DNA of 64,000 nucleotides, taken from contig NZ_QEHR01000005.1 of NCBI RefSeq assembly GCF_003095375.1, positions 248,001 through 312,000 of the forward strand, in the 5' to 3' direction. Numbering within the stretch: the first letter of the stretch is position 1; every line of letters begins with the position of its first letter. This document shows positions 42,173 through 50,099 of the stretch, piece after piece. The notes under the pieces were generated by a model. That model searched no databases. It was not told the origin of the DNA and saw only the letters and a program-made list of their open reading frames with translations. The DNA comes from Marixanthomonas spongiae (GTDB lineage: Bacteria; Bacteroidota; Bacteroidia; Flavobacteriales; Flavobacteriaceae). The translations under genes and the position numbers were made by a program.

Positions 42173-45046
42173 ATGATTTTAAAAAATTCCCTAAAAACAA
42201 CGTTGGCCATTTTAATGATGACGGCGTTGGTTTTTACGGCCTGTAAGAATGAAAAGGCCGTGGCAGACAAAGAAGAAAGCGCCTCGCTTTCTGTCGATTT
42301 TGAAAAGTATGAACTGGAAAACGGCTTGGACGTGGTCTTGCATCAAGATACAAGCGATCCCATTGTTTCGGTCGCCATCCAATATGGGGTGGGTTCCAAC
42401 CGTGAAAAAACCGGGCGTACGGGTTTTGCGCATTTGTTTGAGCATATGCTGTTTCAAGAATCGGAGAACGTTCCTCAGGATCAATTCTTCAAAAAAATAC
42501 AGGATGCCGGCGGGACTTTAAACGGTGGTACGTGGAAAGACGGTACCATTTATTATGAAGTGGTGCCCAAAAACGCCATGGAAATGGTGCTTTGGATGGA
42601 AAGCGACCGTATGGGGTATTTAATCAATACCGTAACCGAAAGTGCGTTTTATAACCAACAGGAAGTGGTTCAAAATGAAAAGAGGCAGCGCGTTGATAAT
42701 AACCCGTACGGACACACCAACTGGGTGATCGACAAAAACATCTATCCGGAAGGGCATCCGTACAATTGGCAGGTTATTGGCGAATTAAAAGACCTTCAAA
42801 ATGCGACGGTGGAAGATGTGCGCGAATTTTACGACCGCTTCTATGGCCCAAACAATGCGACACTGGTGTTGGCAGGTGATTTTGAAAAATCGGAAACAAA
42901 AGACTTGATAGAAAAATATTTCGGCGAAATTAAAAAACGGCAAGAGGTCGAAAAAATGGAACCACAGCCGGTTACCATTTCAGAAACCAAACGCCTGTAC
43001 CACGAAGATAATTTTGCGAATGCCCCGCAATTGAATATGGTATGGCCAACGGTACAGCAATACACCGACGATGCGTATGCGTTGGATTTCTTGGCTGAAA
43101 TCCTTTCCGATGGAAAAAAAGCACCTTTATATAAGGTACTGGTTAAAGATAAAAATTTGACTTCACGAACTTCGGCTTACAACAGTTCGCAGGAACTGGC
43201 CGGGGAATTCAGGATCAACATTACTGCTAATAATGGCGTAGACCTGGACAGCGTAGAAGCCGGAATAAAAGAGGCTTTTGCGTTATTTGAACAAGAAGGC
43301 GTGACCGATCGTGATATTGAACGCATTAAAGCGGGTCTGGAAACAGATTTTTACAACGGCATCAGCAGTGTGTTGGGGAAATCGTTTCAGCTGGCACGTT
43401 ACAATACCTTTACGGGCGACCCTGGCTTTATCGAGGAAGATATTGAAAACATCAAAGACGTCACCAAAGAAGATGTGATGCGCGTGTACAATAAATACAT
43501 AAAAGACAAGCCTTTTGTATTGACCAGCTTCGTCCCAAAAGGCCAAATGGAACTGGTTGCTGAAAATTCAGAAAAAGCACCGGTTGTAGAAGAGGAAATA
43601 AAAGAAAACGTAGAAAAAAACATAACAGAATCCAATGAAACGATCGCCAAAACACCTTCAAGTTTCGACCGCTCCGTAGAGCCCGAACAAGGCCCGGCAC
43701 CAGCATTGAGCATCCCAGATACGTGGACCGCCCAATTGGAAAACGGTATGGAAGTTTATGGCATAGAGCAAAATGAAATCCCTACGGTCAATTTCAGTTT
43801 AGTGATTGAAGGCGGCCATTTAATGGACAGCAAAGACAAAAACGGCGTCGCTAATCTGATGACCGACATTATGATGGAAGGCACCCAAAACAAAACCCCG
43901 GAAGAACTGGAAGAAGCCATCGATCTATTGGGAGCGTCCATCAATATGTACACCACCAACGAGTCTATTGTCATCCGTGGAAATACGTTAACGCGTAATT
44001 TTGATAAAACAATGGATTTGGTCGAGGAAATTTTATTGGAACCACGTTGGGACCAAGAGGAGTTGGGCCGAATAAAAACCAAGACCATTAACCAGATAAA
44101 ACGTAGTGCTGCCAATCCTAATCGGGTGGCGAGCAATGTGTACAATAAGTTGCTGTATGGCGAAGATCATATTTTCAGCCTGCCCACCAGCGGAAGCGAA
44201 GAATCTGTAGGAGCCATAACAATGGCAGACTTAAAAGAATTCTACAACGAGAATTTTTCGCCTTCTATCAGTACGTTTCACGTGGTCGGTAAAATAGACC
44301 AAGAAGAAACCCTGAAACAATTGAACGGACTGGAAAAACGTTGGGAAGCCAAAGACGTCACCATTCCCGAATATCCAATGCCAGAGAAGCGCGACAAAGC
44401 TTCCCTGTATTTTGTTGACATTCCAAATGCCAAGCAGTCTGTAATCAATATTGGTTATATCGCGTTACCACGAACTGATAAGGACTTTTACCCTGCTGAG
44501 GTAATGAACTACAAATTAGGTGGTTCTTTTAACGGTAATGTAAACCTGATCCTGCGAGAAGAAAAAGGATACACTTACGGAGCTCGTACCGGTTTCAGCG
44601 GTAGTAAAACCCCAGGTAAGTTTACCGCATCGTCCAGTGTGCGAACCAATACCACAGGCGAGTCGGTACAAATATTCAAAGATCAAATTGCCAAGTACAA
44701 AGAAGGCATCAGCGAAGAAGATTTGGAGTTCACCAAAAATGCAATGATCAAATCGAACGCCCGCCGTTTTGAAACCCAGTTCTCGTTATTGGGCATGCTT
44801 CAGGAAATGAGCAGTTACGAGCTACCTGAAAATTATATTGAAAACGAAGAGTCCATTGTTAAAAACATGACCTTGGAACAACATCGAGCCTTGGCCAACA
44901 AATATTTGGATGAATCCAAGATGGCTTATGTAGTGGTTGGTGATGCCGCTACCCAGTTTGCCCAATTTAAGGATATGGGCTTTGATGAAGTGAAACTCTT
45001 GAACAAAGAAGGCGAGGAAGTAAAGCTGGAAGAAGTTGAAATGTAA
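42173..45046 (+). CDS. M16 family zinc metallopeptidase, two-domain lipoprotein
   Basis: A 957-aa insulinase-like peptidase. The start at 42173 gives a lipoprotein signal (MILKNSLKTTLAILMMTALV...TAC24); the frame stays open for another 71 codons upstream, but those overlap the tandem repeat and are not protein-like. The first M16 half has the inverted zinc motif H87-L-F-E90-H91. The second half (from about residue 510) has the fold without zinc ligands, as usual. A charged linker (KAPVVEEEIKENVEKN) joins the halves. It degrades peptides in the periplasm or on the membrane. Two strong hairpins follow. Confidence 0.92.
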   Translation: MILKNSLKTTLAILMMTALVFTACKNEKAVADKEESASLSVDFEKYELENGLDVVLHQDTSDPIVSVAIQYGVGSNREKTGRTGFAHLFEHMLFQESENVPQDQFFKKIQDAGGTLNGGTWKDGTIYYEVVPKNAMEMVLWMESDRMGYLINTVTESAFYNQQEVVQNEKRQRVDNNPYGHTNWVIDKNIYPEGHPYNWQVIGELKDLQNATVEDVREFYDRFYGPNNATLVLAGDFEKSETKDLIEKYFGEIKKRQEVEKMEPQPVTISETKRLYHEDNFANAPQLNMVWPTVQQYTDDAYALDFLAEILSDGKKAPLYKVLVKDKNLTSRTSAYNSSQELAGEFRINITANNGVDLDSVEAGIKEAFALFEQEGVTDRDIERIKAGLETDFYNGISSVLGKSFQLARYNTFTGDPGFIEEDIENIKDVTKEDVMRVYNKYIKDKPFVLTSFVPKGQMELVAENSEKAPVVEEEIKENVEKNITESNETIAKTPSSFDRSVEPEQGPAPALSIPDTWTAQLENGMEVYGIEQNEIPTVNFSLVIEGGHLMDSKDKNGVANLMTDIMMEGTQNKTPEELEEAIDLLGASINMYTTNESIVIRGNTLTRNFDKTMDLVEEILLEPRWDQEELGRIKTKTINQIKRSAANPNRVASNVYNKLLYGEDHIFSLPTSGSEESVGAITMADLKEFYNENFSPSISTFHVVGKIDQEETLKQLNGLEKRWEAKDVTIPEYPMPEKRDKASLYFVDIPNAKQSVINIGYIALPRTDKDFYPAEVMNYKLGGSFNGNVNLILREEKGYTYGARTGFSGSKTPGKFTASSSVRTNTTGESVQIFKDQIAKYKEGISEEDLEFTKNAMIKSNARRFETQFSLLGMLQEMSSYELPENYIENEESIVKNMTLEQHRALANKYLDESKMAYVVVGDAATQFAQFKDMGFDEVKLLNKEGEEVKLEEVEM

Positions 45047-45075
45047 TTCATAAATTCCAAGTCAATGATAAATAG

Positions 45076-45102
45076 GGATGCCAATTGGTGTCCCTTTTTT
45101 AT
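45076..45102 (+). terminator. Terminator after the M16 peptidase gene
   Basis: GGGATGCC-AATT-GGTGTCCC (two G-T wobbles), followed by TTTTTT, 29 bp after the stop codon. Confidence 0.85.
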
Positions 45103-45113
45103 AAAAACTGCAT

Positions 45114-45186
45114 AGACCTCAAGGGTTTTAGCTTGTCCGCCGGAGCTATTTCAGCGTAGGAGGTAAAACCTTTAAGGTCTTTTTTT
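45114..45186 (+). terminator. Long repeat-like hairpin with T tract
   Basis: The arms at 45114-45130 (AGACCTCAAGGGTTTTA) and 45164-45180 (TAAAACCTTTAAGGTCT) pair over 17 positions with two mismatches, an inner AGCT..AGCT hairpin sits in the loop, and seven T residues follow. It looks like a dispersed palindromic repeat that can also end transcription. Confidence 0.65.
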
Positions 45187-45231
45187 CTATCTTTAGCTTT
45201 TCATCCTGAATTAATTCTGAAATAAGCTGTT

Positions 45232-46395
45232 ATGAAGACACGCTCCTTTTTTATCCTATTACTTTCAATAATCGTAAGTTGTAATCCTTCCGAAGAAAAA
45301 AAGAAGACCAAAACCAAGATGGAACCTGAACATAACACCGCAGCCAAATCTGAAATCGAGCAATACGATGCTCCTTCGTTTACAGTTGCTGAAGCCAACC
45401 AGTTAATTGAATTTCCTTTGCACTGTGTGGAAAACGAATACCCCAATAAGTTAGGGCAGACCATCGGCAGCGATGAAGATTTGCAGTCCCCCGAGGCGTT
45501 GCATCCCATTTTTTACGGCTGTTTTGACTGGCATAGTGCCGTGCACGGTTATTGGTCTATGGTAACCTTGTTAAAACAGTTTCCCGATATGGAAAAGGCT
45601 GATGAAATAAAACAACTGCTCCAGAAGAACATGACCACTAAAAACGTTTTAAAAGAGTTGGACTATTTTCAAAAAGACATCAATAAAACCTACGAGCGCA
45701 CTTATGGGTGGGCGTGGTTGTTGAAACTCACCGAAGCGTTGCACAGCTGGGACGACCCCATGGCCCAACAATTGGCAGAAAACCTACAGCCATTGACCGA
45801 TGAAATCGTTTTAAAATACAAAGAATATTTGCCCAAACTGGTATATCCCATCCGTGTGGGCGAACACACCAACACTGCTTTCGGCTTGGCGTTTGCGTGG
45901 GATTATGCAAATGCGACCGGTGATACAGCATTTAAGAAGCTGATTGAAAAAAGAGCCAAAGACTTTTACCTGAAAGACGAAAATTGCCCCATCACTTGGG
46001 AACCCAGCGGATATGATTTTCTCTCGCCCTGCTTAGAAGAAGTGGATATTATGCGACGCGTACTTTCTGAAACGGAATTTAAAGACTGGTTAGACACCTT
46101 TTTACCCGCTTTAAAAAACAATGACTACCATCTTGAACCGGGAAAAGTAGGCGATAGAAGCGATGGAAAATTAGTACACCTTGACGGGCTTAACTTTAGT
46201 CGGGCTTGGGTGTTTTATGGTTTGGCAAATCAATATCCCGAATACAAACACCTAACAAATAGTGCAAATGAACATGTTTCCTATTCATATCCTAATTTAG
46301 TGGGCGATTCGTATGAAGGCGGACACTGGCTGGCGAGTTTTGCCATTTATGCCCTTCAGCAAAACCGTAGCGATGAAGGTAAAGCACCGCATTAA
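45232..46395 (+). CDS. DUF2891 family lipoprotein
   Basis: A 387-aa protein. The signal ends in LSIIVSCNPSEE (lipobox). The rest matches DUF2891: FPLHCVENEYPNKLGQ, HPIFYGCFDWHSAVHGYW, TYGWAWLLKLTEAL, GEHTNTAFGLAFAWDYA and ENCPITWEPSGYDFLSPCLEE. The many conserved W, H and E residues and helical pattern suggest an (alpha/alpha)6 barrel like glycoside hydrolases, but no activity is known. The last 23 bp overlap the next gene, an Nramp-like transporter, so they are translationally coupled. pxpABC follow. Confidence 0.88.
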   Translation: MKTRSFFILLLSIIVSCNPSEEKKKTKTKMEPEHNTAAKSEIEQYDAPSFTVAEANQLIEFPLHCVENEYPNKLGQTIGSDEDLQSPEALHPIFYGCFDWHSAVHGYWSMVTLLKQFPDMEKADEIKQLLQKNMTTKNVLKELDYFQKDINKTYERTYGWAWLLKLTEALHSWDDPMAQQLAENLQPLTDEIVLKYKEYLPKLVYPIRVGEHTNTAFGLAFAWDYANATGDTAFKKLIEKRAKDFYLKDENCPITWEPSGYDFLSPCLEEVDIMRRVLSETEFKDWLDTFLPALKNNDYHLEPGKVGDRSDGKLVHLDGLNFSRAWVFYGLANQYPEYKHLTNSANEHVSYSYPNLVGDSYEGGHWLASFAIYALQQNRSDEGKAPH

Positions 46396-47602
46396 AAATA
46401 TTGGTCCCGGTGCCTTGGTGGCTGCCGCTTTTATAGGTCCGGGAACGGTAACCGTTTGCATTGTTACCGGAGTTGCGTATGGTTTTACCTTAATCTGGGC
46501 CATGGTGTTGTCGATCATCGCCACCATCGTGCTTCAGGAAATGGCCGTTAGGTTGGGCTTGGTGTACGGAAAAGGGCTGGCCGAAGCGGTCCGTAGCGAA
46601 ATAACTTCAAAAACAGTCCGCGTGGTCGCTTTGCTGCTTATCCTTTCGGCCATATTAATAGGAAACGCTGCCTACGAAGCCGGCAACATTACTGGCGGAA
46701 TGTTGGGTGTAGAAACCTTGCTTTCAAAATCCACTCTGTCCATTGCTGCCATGGAATTCAATTTTTTAAGTGTATTGATCGGTGCCATTGCTTTTATATT
46801 ATTGTTTATAGGAAATTATAAAATAATAGAGCGCAGTCTCGTTGCTTTGGTAGTTTTAATGAGCCTTTCTTTTATAATCACCGCGTTTTTAACCCAGCCC
46901 AACTGGATGGAAGTGTTGAAAGGGATGTTTGTGCTTACCATCCCCAAAGAAGGTGTTTTGGCTATCATCGCCTTGGTAGGGACAACTGTGGTACCCTATA
47001 ACCTTTTTTTGCATGCGGCATTGGTCAACGAAAAATGGAAGGGGAAAGAAAATTTAAAAGCAGCTAAAACCGATCTGTATTTTTCGGTCGTTCTTGGCGG
47101 GTTGGTTTCCATTGCCATTATTGTTTGTGCGGCTTCCATTGGCAGTTCAGAAATCAACAATGCGGCAGACTTGGCGCAAAGTTTGGAACCGCTATTTGGT
47201 GGTTTTGCAAAATACTTTTTGAGCTTAGGGCTGTTCGCCGCGGGGATTACTTCAGCCATTACGGCACCTTTGGCGACGGCGTATGTGGCAAGGGGCTGTT
47301 TTAACTGGGATGCCGGACTGCAATCGAAAAAATTCCGTGCTGTGTGGATGCTCGTACTGCTAACGGGTGTGCTTTTTTCTTCGGTAGGATTTAAACCAAT
47401 TGAAGTCATTCATTTTGCACAAGTGGCCAACGGTATTTTATTACCGGTCATCGCTGGTTTTTTGTTATGGGCCGTAAATAAAAAAACAGTGTTGGGGCCT
47501 TTTAAGAACACTGCAGCCCAAAATGTTTTAGGTTTTCTTATTGTGCTTGTTGCGGTTGTTTTAGGCCTTCGAAGCCTTGCAAAAGTGTTTTTTGATATTT
47601 AA
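46373..47602 (+). CDS. Nramp-fold transporter lacking the metal-binding residues
   Basis: A 409-aa protein with 11 membrane helices; the start at 46373 (MKVKHRIKNIGPG) is chosen because upstream codons overlap DUF2891. True Nramp metal carriers have D-P-G-N in helix 1 and M-P-H in helix 6. Here helix 1 reads G22-P-G-T25 and helix 6 reads V207-P-Y209, so the Asp, Asn and Met that hold Mn/Fe are all gone. It sits before pxpABC. In Bacillus subtilis, ycsG (an Nramp homologue) likewise neighbours the 5-oxoprolinase genes ycsF/kipI/kipA. An organic substrate such as 5-oxoproline or a related acid is a reasonable inference, unproven. Calling it MntH would be misleading. Confidence 0.85.
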   Translation: MKVKHRIKNIGPGALVAAAFIGPGTVTVCIVTGVAYGFTLIWAMVLSIIATIVLQEMAVRLGLVYGKGLAEAVRSEITSKTVRVVALLLILSAILIGNAAYEAGNITGGMLGVETLLSKSTLSIAAMEFNFLSVLIGAIAFILLFIGNYKIIERSLVALVVLMSLSFIITAFLTQPNWMEVLKGMFVLTIPKEGVLAIIALVGTTVVPYNLFLHAALVNEKWKGKENLKAAKTDLYFSVVLGGLVSIAIIVCAASIGSSEINNAADLAQSLEPLFGGFAKYFLSLGLFAAGITSAITAPLATAYVARGCFNWDAGLQSKKFRAVWMLVLLTGVLFSSVGFKPIEVIHFAQVANGILLPVIAGFLLWAVNKKTVLGPFKNTAAQNVLGFLIVLVAVVLGLRSLAKVFFDI

Positions 47603-47755
47603 ATGCTGGACACTGAATGCTGGAATTTGGAAAAATGTACTTCCCTATAAATAGTGTTGACCGTTTTGAGAGTCATTAGTTTTCAGAAAAAAAATTGATT
47701 TTTCAACCAATTAATTGATTTGTTGTTTTTACCTTAACGGATACCGATTACAGGT

Positions 47756-47775
47756 GGCTGAGCGGAGTCGAAACC
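47756..47775. repeat. Copy of the GGCTGAGCGGAGTCGAA intergenic repeat
   Basis: GGCTGAGCGGAGTCGAAACC in the 192-bp gap before pxpA. This short element is widespread between genes in flavobacteria, from memory. The rest of the gap shows no terminator or promoter I can defend. Confidence 0.5.
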
Positions 47776-47795
47776 CCGGAAATAAAACCCAAAAC

Positions 47796-48530
47796 ATGAA
47801 ACATATAGACATCAACGCAGATTTGGGCGAGGGCAGTGGTTTTGACAAAGCCATTATGCCATTGATTGCTTCTTGCAGTATTGCCTGTGGCGGGCATTAT
47901 GGTAACGAAAGTACGATGCGCACGGCCATTCAATTGGCAAAGAAGTACGATGTGAAAATTGGTGCTCATCCTTCGTTTCCCGATAAAGATAACTTCGGAA
48001 GGAAGATCATTACGATGACCAAAAAAGAGCTCACCGCAACCGTTTTTAACCAATTGCTGCATTTTTTGGCGGTTTGTGAAACCGAAGAAGCCACCATCCA
48101 TCATATAAAATTGCACGGCGCTTTATATAATTATGCCGCCAAAGATGCCCCCACGGCCGATGCGGTAGTGGAAGCGATTGTACAGACAAAAGTACGCCCT
48201 AAATTGTATGTGCAATACAATTCGGTTTTGCACCGTAAGGCCGAAAACTTGCTGCCTTTGGAATTTGAAGCGTTCATTGACAGACGCTACAACGACGACC
48301 TTTCTTTGGTTTCCCGAAGTGAGCCCGGTGCGCTCATAGAAAAACCAAGAACTGCTTGGAAACAGCTGTTTACCATGGTTTCCGAAGAAAAGGTGACAAC
48401 CGCCTCCGGGATTGCTAAACCAATCAATGCCTCTACCTATTGCATTCATAGCGATAACCAACAATCGGTTGAAATTTTGCAGTACATCCATAACCAAATG
48501 AAAAATAATGGGTTAACTTTAAACCGATGA
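47796..48530 (+). CDS. pxpA: 5-oxoprolinase subunit A (LamB/YcsF family)
   Basis: A 244-aa protein. The start is the ATG at 47796 (MKHIDINADLGEG), which matches the family N-terminus exactly; the open frame upstream is not protein-like. Conserved stretches are DINADLGEGSGFD, SIACGGHYGNESTMR and IGAHPSFPDKDNFGR. With PxpB and PxpC it hydrolyses 5-oxo-L-proline to glutamate using ATP in the cytosol. Its stop overlaps the pxpB start (ATGA). Confidence 0.95.
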   Translation: MKHIDINADLGEGSGFDKAIMPLIASCSIACGGHYGNESTMRTAIQLAKKYDVKIGAHPSFPDKDNFGRKIITMTKKELTATVFNQLLHFLAVCETEEATIHHIKLHGALYNYAAKDAPTADAVVEAIVQTKVRPKLYVQYNSVLHRKAENLLPLEFEAFIDRRYNDDLSLVSRSEPGALIEKPRTAWKQLFTMVSEEKVTTASGIAKPINASTYCIHSDNQQSVEILQYIHNQMKNNGLTLNR

Positions 48531-49252
48531 AACAGCCAAATATAAAACCCTATGGTGAAAAGGCCGTATTGATCGAGTGGAGCCCTTCCATCGACAATGA
48601 AACCCTTACCCACGTTTTGCAGGCAAAACAGTTGGTCTTGGAAACATTTCCTGAACAGGTGCTCGAAACCGTTCCTGCTTACAGTTCTTTGGCAGTTTTT
48701 TTGAACAAAGCGGTGCAACAAGATGCTTTTATCGAACAATTGGCGGAAAAACTGAAAAACACGGCTAAGGCAGAGCCGGCAATTTCGCGGGTGTTGCAAA
48801 TTCCGGTGTGTTACGACCCAAAATTTGCCCTCGATATTGAAAAAGTGGCAAAGAAAAACAACTTAACGGTTGCGGAAGTTATCGAGCTTCATACCCAACC
48901 ACAATACAAGGTCTATTTTTTGGGCTTTTTGCCCGGTTTCCCTTACTTAGGTGGCTTGGACGGGCGTTTAAAAACACCCAGAAGAGAAAATCCGAGAGAG
49001 AAAATAGAAACAGGGTCGGTTGCCATTGCAGGCTCACAAACGGGAATTTATACCGCTTCTTCCCCTGGCGGATGGAACATAATAGGAAAATGTCCTTTGC
49101 GATTTTTTTCCATTGAAAAGAAACCACCTGCTTTATTGAAGTTTGGGGATTTTATAAAGTTTGTCTCCATCTCTAAAGATGAATACCGTAAAATTGAAGT
49201 GGAAGTAAATGTCGATATCTATAAAATAGGGGAGGAGGCCAAAAATGATTGA
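48527..49252 (+). CDS. pxpB: 5-oxoprolinase subunit B (KipI/AHS1 family)
   Basis: A 241-aa protein with the AHS1 (allophanate hydrolase subunit 1-like) fold: IKPYGEKAVLIEWSP at the start, then YFLGFLPGFPYLGGLDGRLKTPRRENPRE and GSVAIAGSQTGIYTASSPGGWNIIGKCPL. It forms the B/C part of the 5-oxoprolinase complex. It overlaps pxpA by 4 bp and pxpC by 8 bp. The B. subtilis homologue KipI also inhibits the sporulation kinase KinA, which has no counterpart here. Confidence 0.94.
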   Translation: MKQPNIKPYGEKAVLIEWSPSIDNETLTHVLQAKQLVLETFPEQVLETVPAYSSLAVFLNKAVQQDAFIEQLAEKLKNTAKAEPAISRVLQIPVCYDPKFALDIEKVAKKNNLTVAEVIELHTQPQYKVYFLGFLPGFPYLGGLDGRLKTPRRENPREKIETGSVAIAGSQTGIYTASSPGGWNIIGKCPLRFFSIEKKPPALLKFGDFIKFVSISKDEYRKIEVEVNVDIYKIGEEAKND

Positions 49253-50099
49253 AGTGTTGAAACCAGGACTGTTCACCACGGTACAAGACAAAGGCCGGAT
49301 GGGTTATCGCAGCTTGGGCGTACCATTGAGTGGCGCAATGGACGCCATGTCGGCAGCTATGGCCAACAAATTAGTGCACAATAACACCCAAACCGCGGTT
49401 TTGGAATTTACTATGATGGGACCCCGACTTTTATTTAAAGCGCCCACCGTTATAGCTGTTTGTGGAGCGGGTTTTCACGTGAGGATAAACGATAGGCCAA
49501 TCGAACTGGACAAAGCCACTGAAATTGCCGAAAACGATGTGTTGAAAATTGACCATCCCGACTACGGGAATTATGGTTATTTGGCCGTTATGGGCGGTTT
49601 TGATACCGAAAAGGTCTTGGAAAGCCAGAGTTTTTACCGTACCATCACAAAAAAAGAACAACTTGCCAAAGGCGACCTGTTGAAATTTACAACGGCTTCT
49701 TCCGAAAGAATAAGGCGCCATGCTTCATTTTCATTAGACAGACACCATTTTAAAAATGAAACGGTTGAAGCATTTCCAGGTCCTGAATTTGATTTGCTTC
49801 CGAAGACATTTCAGAAAAAAGTATTAGAATCACACTTAAAGGTAAAACCACAAAGCAACCGTATGGCGTTTGTTATGGAAGGACTGGAGGGCGTTTCGGC
49901 AAAAGAAATCATAACTGCCCCTGTACAGCCAGGAACGGTGCAGCTAACGCCATCGGGCAACTGTGCGGTGTTGATGCGCGACGCCCAGACCACTGGCGGT
50001 TATGCACGGATACTGCAATTGACCGAACAGGCCATCTGCAAACTGGCGCAAAAACGGGCAGGGGAAAAGGTACGGTTTAAAGTAAAGGAACTTTTATAA
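49245..50099 (+). CDS. pxpC: 5-oxoprolinase subunit C (KipA/AHS2 family)
   Basis: A 284-aa AHS2-type protein beginning IEVLKPGLFTTVQDKGRMGYRSLGVPLSGAMD, the family signature, with TPSGNCAVLMRDAQTTGGYARI towards the C-terminus. It pairs with PxpB. A short length relative to some homologues (about 310 aa) is within range. It ends the operon, overlapping the converging patatin-like gene by 6 bp with no terminator between. Confidence 0.94.
   Translation: MIEVLKPGLFTTVQDKGRMGYRSLGVPLSGAMDAMSAAMANKLVHNNTQTAVLEFTMMGPRLLFKAPTVIAVCGAGFHVRINDRPIELDKATEIAENDVLKIDHPDYGNYGYLAVMGGFDTEKVLESQSFYRTITKKEQLAKGDLLKFTTASSERIRRHASFSLDRHHFKNETVEAFPGPEFDLLPKTFQKKVLESHLKVKPQSNRMAFVMEGLEGVSAKEIITAPVQPGTVQLTPSGNCAVLMRDAQTTGGYARILQLTEQAICKLAQKRAGEKVRFKVKELL

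Noticed and set aside
46373-47602. Calling the Nramp-like gene mntH
   Set aside because: All three key metal-binding residues are missing, so a manganese transporter name is not supported.
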